Notes: generated by a model not told the origin, from the sequence alone. A stretch of 64,000 nt of DNA from Epiperipatus broadwayi (GCA_028023455.1 JAQFVV010006246.1:2533501-2597500); one strand, 5' to 3'. Positions 24,476 through 35,618 are shown, numbered from the stretch's first letter. A program made the numbers and translations.

Positions 24476-24963
24476 TGTTTGTTTGTAATGCTAAAATAAA
24501 AAAATTCAAAATCGTAAGTGTACTAGGATAAAAGAAAGAAACTCAAACTTTTTTAAACACAACAAACACAAATCTCTTCTTTACTTATTAAACATATTTA
24601 TAATATTTGCTTTTATTAAATTTACAAAAAAAACTGGATATTTGGACTTTTCTTACTGGATATTTTTTTCGTACCGCTCTTTTTTAATTCAAAAATATAC
24701 AGACTGTAGAATCTTCTTTGTCTCGTGGAATGTTACTAACAGTATGTTACTTGACATGTTACCTAATTGCAACTCAATAAAAACATAGATATTTAACATT
24801 TACACAAATAAAAGTTCAATACAGTACGTTGTAAAAAGTCTTATAATTATTGTTTTAAAAAATCTGAACATTTCAATCATTTAAAATAAAAAAAAATCCA
24901 ATGAAAACAACATTCCAATACAATTCAAATACAAACTCTCTCATCAAGCTGTAATTATTTTAT

Positions 24964-25150
24964 AAACTGTGCGAATTCGGAAAATGTAATTGCTGCTTAG
25001 CGACATACATGCTGTACTGCAACGCGACATTGCGGCCTGCATTCTGTAGCACAACAAAAAAGTTGTATTATAGAAAACGCAGGTTTGAATGTGTCGGCTG
25101 CGGAAACAGCATTTTTATGGGTTTTAGCACGAAAACCGCACCATAGAACG
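24964..25150 (+). other. Short cysteine-rich open frame at the end of the TIR element, probably chance
   Basis: After an upstream stop, a frame of about 60 codons reads LCEFGKCNCCLATYMLYCNA, later RPAFCS and RRFECVGCGNSIF, ending at TAG inside the terminal inverted repeat. Eight cysteines, including CxxC-type pairs, are notable, and the segment is less AT-rich than its surroundings. It has no start codon before the Cys pairs and no known family match that I recognise. Confidence 0.25.
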
Positions 25151-25379
25151 GCATCTTTAGCTATAAGATGAGTACCAACATATATATTATCGCACAGATG
25201 GAAAACTTTAAAACTATTTTTAAAAAAATATTTAAAAGAAAGTTAATGTAAAAAAGATAAAGATCTAAAGATAAAGATTAATATTTTTTGTTTTAAGTAA
25301 TATAAAAGAAAATAGAAACAAATGTTAATTAGTTTCTATTTTAAAAAAAAATCATGTTTAAATCTTAGTAAAAGGAAAT

Positions 25380-26715
25380 GATTGAATGATGTAACTGTTG
25401 ACTCTTGAGCTGCATTGTGGACCCTGACATATAAGGGTCTCACAATGACTTTATTTCCTGTTAATAACCAGCTGTGGTGGTCTCCAAATTGATGATCACT
25501 GAAGGCAACAAGCAATGAACTGGACTTCCCAGAAATGATATTAAATGAACTTTGGTTGGCATCATGGACAAGACAGACTTCAAATCTACTATAGAAAGTA
25601 TGAACTTTTTTTTACTTAATAGGAACTTTTTCAAATATGTAAACCTCTAAGAAAATTTCTTATCTGATTGATTGTAAATATAAATTAGTTATATTCTCAT
25701 AATATGTTTGCTTCAATCATTTCCATTTTTCTTTTTTTTTTTTTTATCTGTTAACTAAATTATTACATTTAAAATTGAGTATAGATAGCTGCAAAGATTC
25801 ATTAAAGTTTATGTTAGTTTAAGAGAATTAATTTCAGACTATTTGTTTCATGGTTGATTCAATGTTGATGGGTGGATGTATAGGTGTTTATGTCAGTGTA
25901 ATGTGAAATGTGTTAGCATACAGGGCACTATGCCAAAGTTAATGCTTGGCCCAGAGGTGTAGTCATATCGTTGCAATGTACATGGATGTATTTTCCCATG
26001 ACATTGATTTCGTTTTACTCTATGGATAGTGACTATAAGATGGCAAGGGCCACTCTACCTCCATATGAAGCATTTCCTCTTTAAGGTTTTATATAAATGA
26101 TTCCTTTGCCAGAGAGATGCGCATTCCTGTACTGGACGAGGATCATTTCTTTTAGATATCACATTGCAGACACGCATTTCTGTCAGTGTGGTTTTTATGC
26201 TAACATCTTCATATTGCATTGGTTGCATCTGTTTATCAAGAAGTGAGCATTAGTTTGGCTATGAACTTTTAGCCTGGGGATAAATGTTTTGAAAAGTTTT
26301 TAATTGCATAGTCTATGTAGCTTATCTATGCTCAACATTTCTAAAACAAAATTATAAAAACTGTCCGTCTGTGCAGATTTTAACTGAAGTATAAAATAAT
26401 AATAACAAATTAAAGCAAAATTAATTTATTTCTCAAATTTAAATTAAATATATGGGTGACAATAAATGTTTTTATGTGTTATTAGTATGGGCACTGGCTT
26501 ATTTTATTTTATTTTATTTAATATTGAAATACATTTTAAGAATTTAGATTATAAATCTCAGCTACTCCTTGAGCTTAGCAACTAGGACATTTTAGTTGAA
26601 TAAATAAAAATGGAATCTTTACAAAGAAGTATCTGCCTATATTATAAATTTTCCAGGTTCAAATAGCCTGATGGTGCTCTGTGTGCCAGAAAGATAAAGC
26701 CATTCTTCTCCAACT
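25380..26715 (+). mobile_element. Partial copy of the element D family
   Basis: The downstream part lines up with element D: tttgtttcatggttgattcaatg (25845) with 43169, gcactggcttattttatt (26490) with 44075, and gtatctgcctatattataaattttcc (26630) with 44229, ending cattcttctccaactgttata where D ends cattctccggatcgttaca. It has a TATA-like tatataag (25427-25434) and a donor GAAA|GTATGA at 25597, in the place of D's promoter and donor. The left end is not defined. Confidence 0.65.
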
Positions 26716-26879
26716 GTTATAATAAGAAAGCAAAAAATATTTTTTTGCAAGTACAAGAATTTGTTTTTATCTCTAGGAAACTTGTTTATATTTTATACAA
26801 CTTTGATTATATTATAATTATATACTTATATTTGGTTTCTTTTTCTCTTTAAAAAGGTATAAGTTATTTAGTTTTATTT

Positions 26880-27270
26880 ATTATTTGGACTATTTCCATC
26901 ATCTAATAGGAGTATTGAATGTCTTTAGAAAAATTTAACTTTATTTAAATATTCCAAATACATTCAACTGTTAAGTAATAGCACATCAAACTGGTTAATG
27001 CATAATGTTTCAAGAGGTATTATTCTCCCCTGTTCTTCAGGTGTTGCTTGTATGACCAGTGACAATACTAGCCTGGGAATCGAACCTAAATCCTTAGATT
27101 CTCACGTGTTGATAATTAAGATAATGAACTTATCAAAACATTGTGTATATACTAACCTGTGCACTTTTCCTAAAATTGAATGTATTTGGAAGATTTAAAT
27201 TAAATTAAATTTTTCTAAAGACAATCAATATTTATATTAGATGATGGAAATAGTTCAAACAATAAATATA
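26880..27270. mobile_element. Foldback element with about 95-bp arms and a tRNA-like centre
   Basis: The left arm (about 26885-26980, ggactatttccatcatcta) is the inverse of the right arm (about 27170-27265, tagatgatggaaatagttc). Between them, GGGAATCGAACC at 27076-27087 reads on the minus strand as GGTTCGATTCCC, a good match to the Pol III B box. The arrangement suggests a SINE-like core inside a foldback. A copy of one arm lies at 14850-15020. Confidence 0.6.
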
Positions 27271-27681
27271 ACTAAAACACCATCATCACAAACCTTCAGA
27301 AAAACACTATATGTTATTTAGCTTGAATCCCCTGTTTTGAAAATATTTTAAAAGTCAGAGAGTTTGGAATTGTTCATATTTATTTCTTACAGTTTTTATA
27401 AAATAGCTAAGCTATGATGTAGTTTTACAAATCTCGATTTGGTGAAAACAAAGCATTATTTTTTTCTGCTTTTTTTTATTTTATATCAAATCAACAATTA
27501 CCAATAAACGTTGATATGTTTGGCTAAATTTATATAATTACAATATATATATTCAACTACTAAATATTTTTAATAAATTTTCTTTATTCAAACGTTTATA
27601 GTTATGAAGTTATTTGAAAATATTTATTATATATATATCTGTACACATTTTTATTGTATTTTTATTATTTATTTATTGTAG

Positions 27682-27867
27682 TCTGTGGGGGACATTCAGC
27701 TTCGTTAAATGGAAGTTTTCATTTACTAAACATTAGCGGCTATGATATGTATTGTGAATGGTCTATTAATAGTGGTGAACATAATGGGTATTTTTCAGTA
27801 CTTCTTCAATTTCCATATTTCAAGTTACTTCCTTCGTGTAACTTGAATTTTATAATAATTAGAAGCA
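27682..27867 (+). CDS. Exon of a CUB-domain protein (first two thirds of the domain)
   Basis: This is the clearest host coding sequence. A pyrimidine-rich acceptor ending ATTTATTGTAG precedes 27682, and the exon ends at AGAAGCA|GTAAGT, a near-consensus donor. The 186 bp read VCGGHSASLNGSFHL, then YDMYCEWSIN, GYFSVLLQFPYFKLLPSCNL and NFIIIRS. This is the CUB pattern: CGG opening with Cys1, Cys2 in C-x-W, a hydrophobic L.F..F strand and Cys3 in C..(D/N).(L/F).I. CUB domains are extracellular beta-sandwich modules for protein or carbohydrate binding. Both exon ends are in phase 1, which lets the next exon (29341) continue the frame. Upstream exons, including any signal peptide, were not found. 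Which CUB protein it is cannot be said. Confidence 0.8.
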
Positions 27868-28254
27868 GTAAGTTCTATTCTATGTTTTTTTTTTAGATCA
27901 TGAAGATATATATGATTTAGTATATATACACTAATTTAATCATTTGGTGATTAAATAAGTCAAATATAATTTATCATAAATAGTTTTCAATATCACTTTT
28001 AAAGCTTAGATGAATAAACTGATAAAAATATTTCTTGTGAGATGCATAAATAAATGATACACCTATTAGCAACAACTTAATATTAATATAAATGTTTTAC
28101 TTGCAGATTCTTAATGAGGAGTAACAAATATAATATTTTCAAATAGGCAATATCAGTTATGAATTAAACTTATCTAATATGGCAAATATATTAGCGTTTT
28201 TACTTAGAATGATCAGAGGATGTTTGTTGCTTAAATTCACAATGAGATTGGAAA

Positions 28255-28292
28255 AATTTTTCTTACAGTTACTGGAGAAAATTATATATATA
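28255..28292 (+). repeat. Duplicated copy of the splice acceptor and start of the second CUB exon
   Basis: aattttcttacagttactgg and the following AGAAAATT plus TA run repeat almost exactly at 29328-29363, on the other side of the Tigger-like element. If this copy were used as acceptor, the frame would read ITGENYIYTPGSHFTR and stop inside the transposon, losing the fourth CUB cysteine (TGT became TAT). Confidence 0.85.
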
Positions 28293-29316
28293 CACCTGGG
28301 TCTCATTTTACGCGATAGATAGGTTCCTCAGAAAACGCGCAAACGAAATCGCGCAAAAATAGACGTAACTTACCTTGAAAAAGGGGGGATACGGACTGTG
28401 ATTTTTCAAAAATCGTGTAAGAGCAAAGCACCAATGTAAAATTACTTTAAAATTCGCGCAAAAAAAAAAATAAGGAAATAAAATATGACTAATAAAAAAT
28501 TTCAAATTTGAAAAAAATTGATACAAAACAAACTTTTTAATATTTTTTAACTATAATATTTAATTTTATTGAGAACAATATGTATTTTTATGCATACATT
28601 TTTTATACACATTTTAATTATTATCGCTATTTATCGGTAAACAGGTTCGTTTGCAAAAGAGGAACGTAATTAGTAATTAATCTTTGAGATGATGATTTTA
28701 TTAATTGTTTATGAACGCGATATCCAGATATACAATCATTTAGCTCTTCTTGGAATTTAAGAGCACGTTCATGATTAGTGCCATTTATAAGAAAATAATT
28801 TGCCAACTGATTAGAAAGTTGAAGAGCTCGAATCATTTTTGCTGTGAAAGGAACAGGTTCCACTTCTGTTTCATTATCTATTTCTACATTTTCTTCTGTA
28901 TCTAAACTTTTATTTTGTCTTTAATTTTCAATTCCGTTTAAAAATCAAATTTCATTTCACTGCTTATTACTCACCTTTTAAAAATAAACTTCCAGACACT
29001 AAATGATTAATAACTGATTACGTTCTTTTTTAAAAAGCAAAAACAGAATGTGATTTAAAATGCAAAATTAACACGCACAATGTGTATACATAAAATGTGG
29101 AAATTTCATTATTGCATAAAATCTTACTACTATAAAGCACTGAAAATATTGAAATTACTAAGGTGAAAGTCGAATTCCAATTCAATATAACGTAAGTGCG
29201 CGAAATTTATTATTTAAAGTAATAGTGCATTATCGGAGTTCGACTTCCGGTGAAACATGGAATCGCGTAACTTCAAAATCGTGTTAAATAAGTCCATGTA
29301 AAAAGAGATCCAGGTG
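28293..29316 (-). mobile_element. Tigger/pogo-like Tc1-mariner element, internally deleted
   Basis: The termini CACCTGGGTCTCATTTTA and, reversed, CACCTGGATCTCTTTTTA match at 16 of 18 positions, with TA on both outer sides (within TA runs). Subterminal sequence is rich in CGCG-type motifs (acgcgatag, aacgcgcaaacg, atcgcgcaaa) in the manner of Tigger ends. The only coding remnant is the minus-strand ORF 28863-28627. At 1.02 kb it is about half the size of an autonomous element. Confidence 0.8.
28627..28863 (-). pseudogene. C-terminal fragment of a Tigger/CENP-B-type transposase
   Basis: The 78-codon frame includes PFTAKMIRALQLSNQLANYF and ERALKFQEELNDCI. This resembles the region after the DDE domain in Tigger/jerky/CENP-B proteins (A..AL..L..YF......AL..L..LED.I). 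The DDE catalytic residues and the N-terminal helix-turn-helix are absent. Assignment also rests on the surrounding Tigger-like termini. Confidence 0.6.
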
Positions 29317-29340
29317 TATATATATATAATTTTCTTACAG

Positions 29341-29414
29341 TTACTGGAGAAAATTGTATATATATTGTAGTCTTTGGTTTGCCCAATGCTCCATTAGATT
29401 TTAGACTTAGTTAT
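29341..29414 (+). CDS. Second exon of the CUB-domain protein (end of the domain)
   Basis: The acceptor ttttcttacag ends at 29340. The first two bases complete the split codon from 27867 (A+TT), giving ITGENCIYIVVFGLPNAPLD and FRLSY. ENC supplies the fourth CUB cysteine and FRLSY matches the closing strand of CUB domains (G..F.L.Y). The exon either ends at TTAT|GTATGA, or reads on two codons to a TGA (FRLSYV stop). With the first option a 54-bp intron could end at TTTTAACAG (29468), followed in frame by TSCLANSKFESKSHFYGLHN and a nearby stop. The joined two-exon domain is about 87 residues with all four cysteines, slightly short for CUB (about 110). Confidence 0.75.
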
Positions 29415-30224
29415 GTATGACAGTGTTTGATGAAATTTTCTTCATGAGTTATATATTTTTTTTAACAGACAAGCTGTCTAGCCAATTCTAAGTTTGAATC
29501 AAAGTCACATTTTTATGGATTGCATAATTTTACTTAGTACGTAAACTAAACATTTAATCATAAAAGTTTGTAAGCAAAAATTATTTTATTTAGTATCGAT
29601 TCATAAGGTAATTTAAAAGCCAAAGTCATAATTGAGAAGTTTATGGGTTAGCAATCTTATAAATTATTTTAATAGTTTGGAGATTGGAAAGGAAGGGGGG
29701 GTGTAAAATTGTGAAACTACTTTGGGGGAATGAAAATAGATAATCATAATTTTACAATAATAAGTTGAAATACAATAATTAATAAAATCAAATTGTCATA
29801 GAAAAAAATCAAGAATTAATCAAAGTATTGAGCAATCGGTTTAACTAGAATTGTATGTCTGTGCTGATGCATGTATGTATAGATTTAATTATGAGTTTTA
29901 ATTATAGGGTTAATTATTGACTAGTAATTATCATGTGTTATCTCGTTGGAAAGCTCCTTCAAAGAAGAATTAATTTGTTTCAATAATTCATTTATAGCGG
30001 CCAATTTTCAGTCAAGATTCTGGGTTTGATGTTGGGTTGCTATGCTTTTTTTTTTTATTTAAAAAAAAGTTTTTTCTTTCATTTTATTCTTTCAGGGGAA
30101 TTCCCATGAGCAGGAAAATATTAAAGAAAACCATGTGATATTTGTGAAGTGGAAATGTATAATTTTTAAAAAAAAACAATAGGTAATTAACCAATTAAAA
30201 TATAGACATAAATGGTGTGGCAAG

Positions 30225-30269
30225 TCAATCATTCAGGAGGGGAAGAGAGAGATCCTGAGAGTATAAAAG
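30225..30269 (+). promoter_or_regulatory. Putative Pol II promoter of the family-1 element
   Basis: A CAATCATT motif near 30229 is followed by TATAAAAG at 30262-30269. A leader of about 70 bp ends in the strong donor AAATT|GTAAGT at 30357/30358. Same layout as in element A. Confidence 0.5.
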
Positions 30270-32339
30270 GTTAATCCATCCTTTAGGGTTTCTAATCATC
30301 ATCGTTATCTAGAGAAACCTTGTCAGGTTCAATAAGCAATTTTTCAATACAAAAATTGTAAGTTTGATATTAATTTTTTCGTTCTATTTCCTGAATGAGA
30401 AACTTTGTCAAATTTTATAATATTGTTACAAAATGAGTTGTCAGTAAATTTTCTATAGTAGGCACATCCTTTCTTCTCCAAAAGTTGACCAACTTTATTA
30501 TTTTTCTTTCATCCAAATGTACCCAATTTACAGTAATTGGCAAGTAATGAAGCTTAAACTGCAGGAGGAATTTTGCTCAGGAAATATCGACGAAACACTG
30601 TCTTCTATGAATAATTATTGCAAATATAATTTTATTAAATTTAAAAGAGTTAGCTATTTGTATTATCCAAAATTTTGAGAAAAAATAATTCTGATTTCTT
30701 AAAATAAGAATTTCAAGAGAAAATAATTCTGATTTCTTAAAATAAGGTGGAACTGAATGCTAAAATTCCCTATGAAATATAAAATCATCATAAATGGAAT
30801 GAGAAATATATTGGTGAATGGACTTCCTACAGTGAAGCTAAATTGATTCATTATACATGTCAAAACTTAAAAGCTGGTTATCTTCAACTATGAAAATGCA
30901 ATTAATGCCAAGAACCCAAATGGATTAAGGATTATAACTAAAAATGAAAATTTATTACATTCCATTATAATTATTGATCATATATAAAAGCGACTCCTTC
31001 AATAAAGGCCTCAGAAGAATAATTTGCAACTAAAAAGGGATATGGATTTTGTCCTAAAACTAGGAATGAAATGATGTCTCAAGAAGTACTTCAATGAAAT
31101 AGACCAGAATTTCTCAAGTGTGCACATGGAATAAAATCAAATAAGATAACACAAATCAAAAATTTAAAGTAAGAATCTGCAGTAAAATTGGGGAGATCGA
31201 AAGGACGATTCAGGAGGACTGTATGAGTATAATTTTATTACATGTTATTAGTTTCTAATATTTAATCTAAAAAAGAAAAAAAAAAAAACTATATATATCA
31301 GTTTAAAGTTAATCTGTGTTATGCATTTTTTTAGTAGATAAGTTAATATCAAATAATTTCGTATATGCCTTATTCCCAATAGTAATTTGTTGCTTTACAT
31401 TTTTTTTATGAAGGGAGTGAGAGATATTGTTAAATAAAATGTTTTTAATTGGATCAGGTATTATCATCAAATATTTAGGTTTATTGATATATTTTATAAA
31501 GATTGTGTGAATGTTGTGATAAAATATCATTATGTGATAAAAGTATAGAAAGATGGTTTTAAAAGTTAATATGCATTTCTTCTTCTTATTATTATTGTAA
31601 AGTTAAAGTGAGTTAGATATAAGCCAATTAAGGCTTGAAAAAAATTGTTAGCTAATGTTTTAGTTTACTATTTCATGAGAGGAGTGCATATGTGAAATGT
31701 TTACTTGCACAAATTGGTGTTAGACCTTTGTATATGTGGATGGACAAAGAATCCCCACCAAGCTAGTGTAGTCGTAGTTTATCTCACTCACTAAGATGTT
31801 TATTCCATTTTTATAAAGTATTTAAATGCATTGGAGGAATTTCCCACTTGGTTATTTTCTACACCATAAGATGATTTCTTTATTGATGGCCAGAGGTATA
31901 CTCATGTCTTCCTGTATGACTAGTGATAAATCCTAGCATATCTCAACCTTAGTGAAAAGATATTTTTTCTCTTATTCAGGTCACTTCTTACCCTCATATT
32001 AATGTTGACATTGCTTATGGGTTTATGAATTTCAGATACAGTAAAGTATTAGTTTTAAATGTTGGTTACAGGGTCATAAAATTGATTCGATGTCAGAATG
32101 AGTGCGGATAGTATATATGAAATTTTTATACTGAAACATTGCTTTATTTAAATGCTTTAATGAATTATTAAGAGCCTAAAATAATAACAAAGACAAACAT
32201 AAGAGCCAAAAATAATAATGGGTTATGATCTGATCTTTCGTGTCAGCCGCAGGATGGCACTATTTCTAGCTTAATTTCTAAAAATATGCCATTTCTGTGG
32301 CCGCACCCAAGCCTTTAAGCATTCTTTCCACAATAAATC

Positions 32340-32462
32340 CTAGAAAGATTGTTAACTCAGAGTTAAGTCTTGTTTCTATGCTAAAATAGAGAAAGAGTGT
32401 TAACTCAGAGTTAAGCCTTCTTTCTATGATAAAACCTAGAAAGAGTGTTAACTCGGCTTAGC
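32340..32462. repeat. Three repeats carrying the palindrome TTAACTCAGAGTTAA
   Basis: tagaaagattgttaactcag, gagaaagagtgttaactcag and tagaaagagtgttaactcgg begin three units about 55 bp apart. The first two include the near-palindrome TTAACTCAGAGTTAA, which could bind a dimeric protein such as a transposase; that is inference. Confidence 0.75.
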
Positions 32463-32802
32463 AGCTTACAGTGTGGCTTTTTCTGATGCTAAAAGCAGAG
32501 GAAAATGCTGTAGTTGTTTGTGTCACACACTACATTGTAATGCTGTGTTATGTATTTTATGTAACAATATCGTACGAGGGTGTGTTAAGTTCATCATGTC
32601 AAAATTATTTAAATTTTCATTGGGATCTTTTTTTTTAATACGAATTGATGTTCTGTTATCTTTTCACAATTTTAACAGTGTTGTGATTGTTCCTCATTAA
32701 GCTGTAAGCCTCCTAAATTCTCTATTAGGGTGGGGTAGTGTAATTTTTTGACGATCATGCTTTGAGTCACGTTTTAGCGAGAAATTTTCCAAGACCAAAA
32801 AT

Positions 32803-32961
32803 ATGACTAATTCAAACACAGAAAACTTGAAAAGATGGGAATTGCCAGTCACAGAAGCTGGTGCTGGAACATTTCTACAGCAGAATAACATCCTGCTGAA
32901 AGAAAGAGATATGATTTTGCAGCAAATATATGCAGACTTGAGATCCAAAAACATCTTTTGA
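32803..32961 (+). CDS. Short ORF of unknown function inside the TIR element
   Basis: I do not recognise it. The 52-residue product starts MTNSNTENLKRWELPVTEAG and ends ILQQIYADLRSKNIF; the frame is open upstream from about 32748. Composition (charged, few Cys, plausible amphipathic helix LLKERDMILQQIYADL) looks protein-like rather than AT-driven, and the segment is the least AT-rich of the element. It could be a remnant of a transposase exon or a transposon accessory peptide. Confidence 0.35.
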   Translation: MTNSNTENLKRWELPVTEAGAGTFLQQNNILLKERDMILQQIYADLRSKNIF

Positions 32962-33039
32962 CTTTCATTTGTAAGTCTCATTGTTGCCGATGGAAATGTT
33001 CACTTTGTAGAGGGCAGCTTGTTTGAGGGATTCCAAATG

Positions 33040-34290
33040 GCCTTCGTCAAATGTAAAATAAAAGTAACTTAAATTTTTATTTAAACATACATCCCTTCTT
33101 TCAATAATTGTTGTCGGAAATCAAATGTAAAATAAAAAAAGTAACTAAAATTTTTATTTAAACATACACCAGAAAACCCCGTTTTTCCCAATAATTGTTG
33201 TTGGCAATCAAATGTAAAATAAAAGTAACGTAAATTATTCTTTAATCATATAGAAGAAAAAAAAACCCTCCCATTGATTGTTGTTGGCAATCAAATGTAA
33301 ACCAATAAAAGTAAGACCATAAATTATTATTTAAACATAACCCAAATTACTATATGAACATACACAAAAAAAGACCTGTTCTTGTCAATAAAAATTAAAG
33401 AAACAACTATTATTGTCCCATTGTCAAAAATATTATTTGGAAAACCAAAATAATTTATAAACGAAAAAAAGGAAAGTAAAATCAGTTGTCAATCAAATGT
33501 AACCAATAAAAGTAACTTAAATTTTTATTTAAACATACTCACACAAAAAAAACCTTCTGCCAATAATTGTTGTCAGCAATCAAATGTAAAATAAAAGTAA
33601 TGTAAATTATTATTTAATCGTACACAAAAACACCCCCCCCCCCCACTAATTGTTGTTGGCAATCAAATGTAAAGCAATAAAAGTAAGGTAAATTATTTTT
33701 TAAACATAACCCAAATTACTATTTGAACATACATCAAAAAAGATCCTCTTGTCAATAAAAATTAAAGAAACACCTATTATTGTCCCATTGTCAAAAATAT
33801 TATTTGGGAAATCAAAATAATTTATAAATGAAAGAAAGTCTATCGGTTGTCAATCAAATGTAACCAATAAAAGTAATTTTTATTTAAACATACACACACA
33901 CAAAAAAAAAAAAAACTTCTCCCAATAATTGTTGTCTCAATCAAATATAAAAATAAAAGTAAGGTAAATTATTATTTAATCATACACAAAAACACCCCTC
34001 CCACTAATTGTTATCGGCAATCAAATGTAAACAAATAATAGTAACGGAAATTATTATTTAAAGATACATCAAAAATCCGTTCTCTCTTTAATTTTGTCAA
34101 TCAAATTTTAAAAAACAGTAATACTATTTAAAAAACACAAATTACTATTTGAACATACACTAAAAAAGACCCTCTTGTCAATAAAAATTAAAAAAAAAAC
34201 AACTATTATTATACCATTGTCAAAAATATTATTTGGAAAAAATAATTTAGAAACGAAAGAAAGTAAAATTTGTAAACAAAAAAAACGTCA
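33040..34290 (+). repeat. Satellite inside the TIR element, with higher-order repetition
   Basis: A basic unit built on caatcaaatgtaaaataaaagtaa, attatttaaacatacac and ccaataattgttgtcgg is repeated roughly ten times. A longer block beginning cttgtcaataaaaattaaag and containing tgtcaaaaatattatttgg recurs at about 33384, 33747 and 34174 (spacing about 360 and 430). A C-run interrupts it near 33630. Confidence 0.88.
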
Positions 34291-35618
34291 ATATTAATAG
34301 AGAATTGCTAGCCCAGGAATGTTATATTAATGTGTTTTTGGTTAGAAATAGCACCATCCCGCGGCTGACATGAAGGATCAGATCACAACCTAATAATGAA
34401 GGCAAATATTAAACTTAGGAATTAAATCAGACCTGAAAATAGAGTAAGCAGTGTGTATATAGAATTATCTAGAAAATATATTCACAGTCAGCTGAGAACT
34501 TTGCTGGAATGATAAGATCACTGAAGTATTATTATCATAAGAACATTGATATAGATTGTATGCATGTATGATGACAATTAATCTAAGTACCGATTTTTTA
34601 ACAATTGAAAAGTAACTTGATTGCGAGAAGGCAAGCAATACTTAAAATATCTCCATTGTAAAGCATAAGGGGAAGACATATTAGGTTAAGATAATTAATG
34701 GGAAATTATTAAATTTTATTATTGGAAGAATTATCTTTAGAATTAATAGGGGTAATTAGAAAATAAATCCCGAATTGAAAGTGTTAAGGGGAAAGAAATT
34801 TAATATTCATTATATCTTAATTAAAAAGAAGAAAAAATGAAGGTAAATATTAGCATTATATATCGGTTTTATTATTATTACTCCATGGCAATTGTGATCC
34901 CCTAGTGGGTAAGAATTAAAAAAAGAATTATTCTATAACATCATAAAATTAGCTTAATTAGGGATTTTTTTTTATCATACGGTAGAAGAACCAGGGGAAA
35001 GCCATATTTGATAATAAAAAAAATGGTTTTTTTTTAGAATAAAATTTTGTGTAAGTCTAGATGTTTTGTGGTTTACTACAATCTAGAAATTTCAAATCCA
35101 ATCATGTGTCAATATACTGTTATTTATATTTGGAGCATTATTTTATTAAATCACATCAGGTAAAATTTATTTAAATGGTTAATTTTCTAAGCTTATGTGG
35201 CACCGCAAGATTTAAATTACCAATATTCCAGAAATCATTTAGTATATTTAAAGTATAGATTATGAATTGCAGGATGGTTATTGGGTAATAGTCTATGCAG
35301 TGGGTGGGCATAAAATCCTTTCCCCATCCGCTGTATTCAAACACCTTCCTAGATAAACTTCTTGAGGATTTTTCTTTAGTTATTAAAGTGTTTATAATAT
35401 GTTATTTCCACAATTTAATATAAGCTTAATTATTAAAGCTTTAATGTATGTAAGTGGACATTGGCTACATTAAAGTCAGCTATGGTCAATTACAGAGGAT
35501 GGGGAAGAGTGTTTATCACTAATAATCCATAGCAGCTTGTTCAACTTCCAGACCTTACTGTTCTAAAACCCTGAGAAGAAATTATCATAGGAGATAAATG
35601 AGCTAGTATGATGAAAAA

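Larger units (their letters stand above)
24014..25161. mobile_element. 1.15-kb element with about 41-bp terminal inverted repeats
   Basis: The left end GATAAAGATGCCATTGGATG continues through GGCGCC to gctaaaac. The right end, reversed, reads GCTAAAGATGCCGTTCTATG and also continues to gctaaaac; about four fifths of 41 positions match. Flanking TATA on both sides (24010-24013 and 25162-25165) may be a 4-bp target duplication, or TA only. The interior has three 55-57-bp repeats, interspersed TTAGGG-like units, and a less AT-rich tail at the right end. Superfamily not determined. Confidence 0.8.
32220..34391. mobile_element. 2.2-kb element with about 50-bp terminal inverted repeats and an internal satellite
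   Basis: The left end GGGTTATGATCTGATCTTTC and the reversed right end AGGTTGTGATCTGATCCTTC start arms that match at about 42 of 50 positions, both running through GTCAGCCGC and GGATGG to CTATTTCTA. AATAAT on both flanks (32214-32219 and 34392-34397) may be a target duplication but is low-complexity. The interior holds three units of about 55 bp with GTTAACTCAGAGTTAAG, a 52-codon ORF and 1.2 kb of tandem repeats. Superfamily unknown. Confidence 0.8.

Noticed and set aside
33040-34290. CRISPR-like array
   Set aside because: Repeats are long, diverged and without unique constant-length spacers; this is a satellite inside a eukaryotic transposon.
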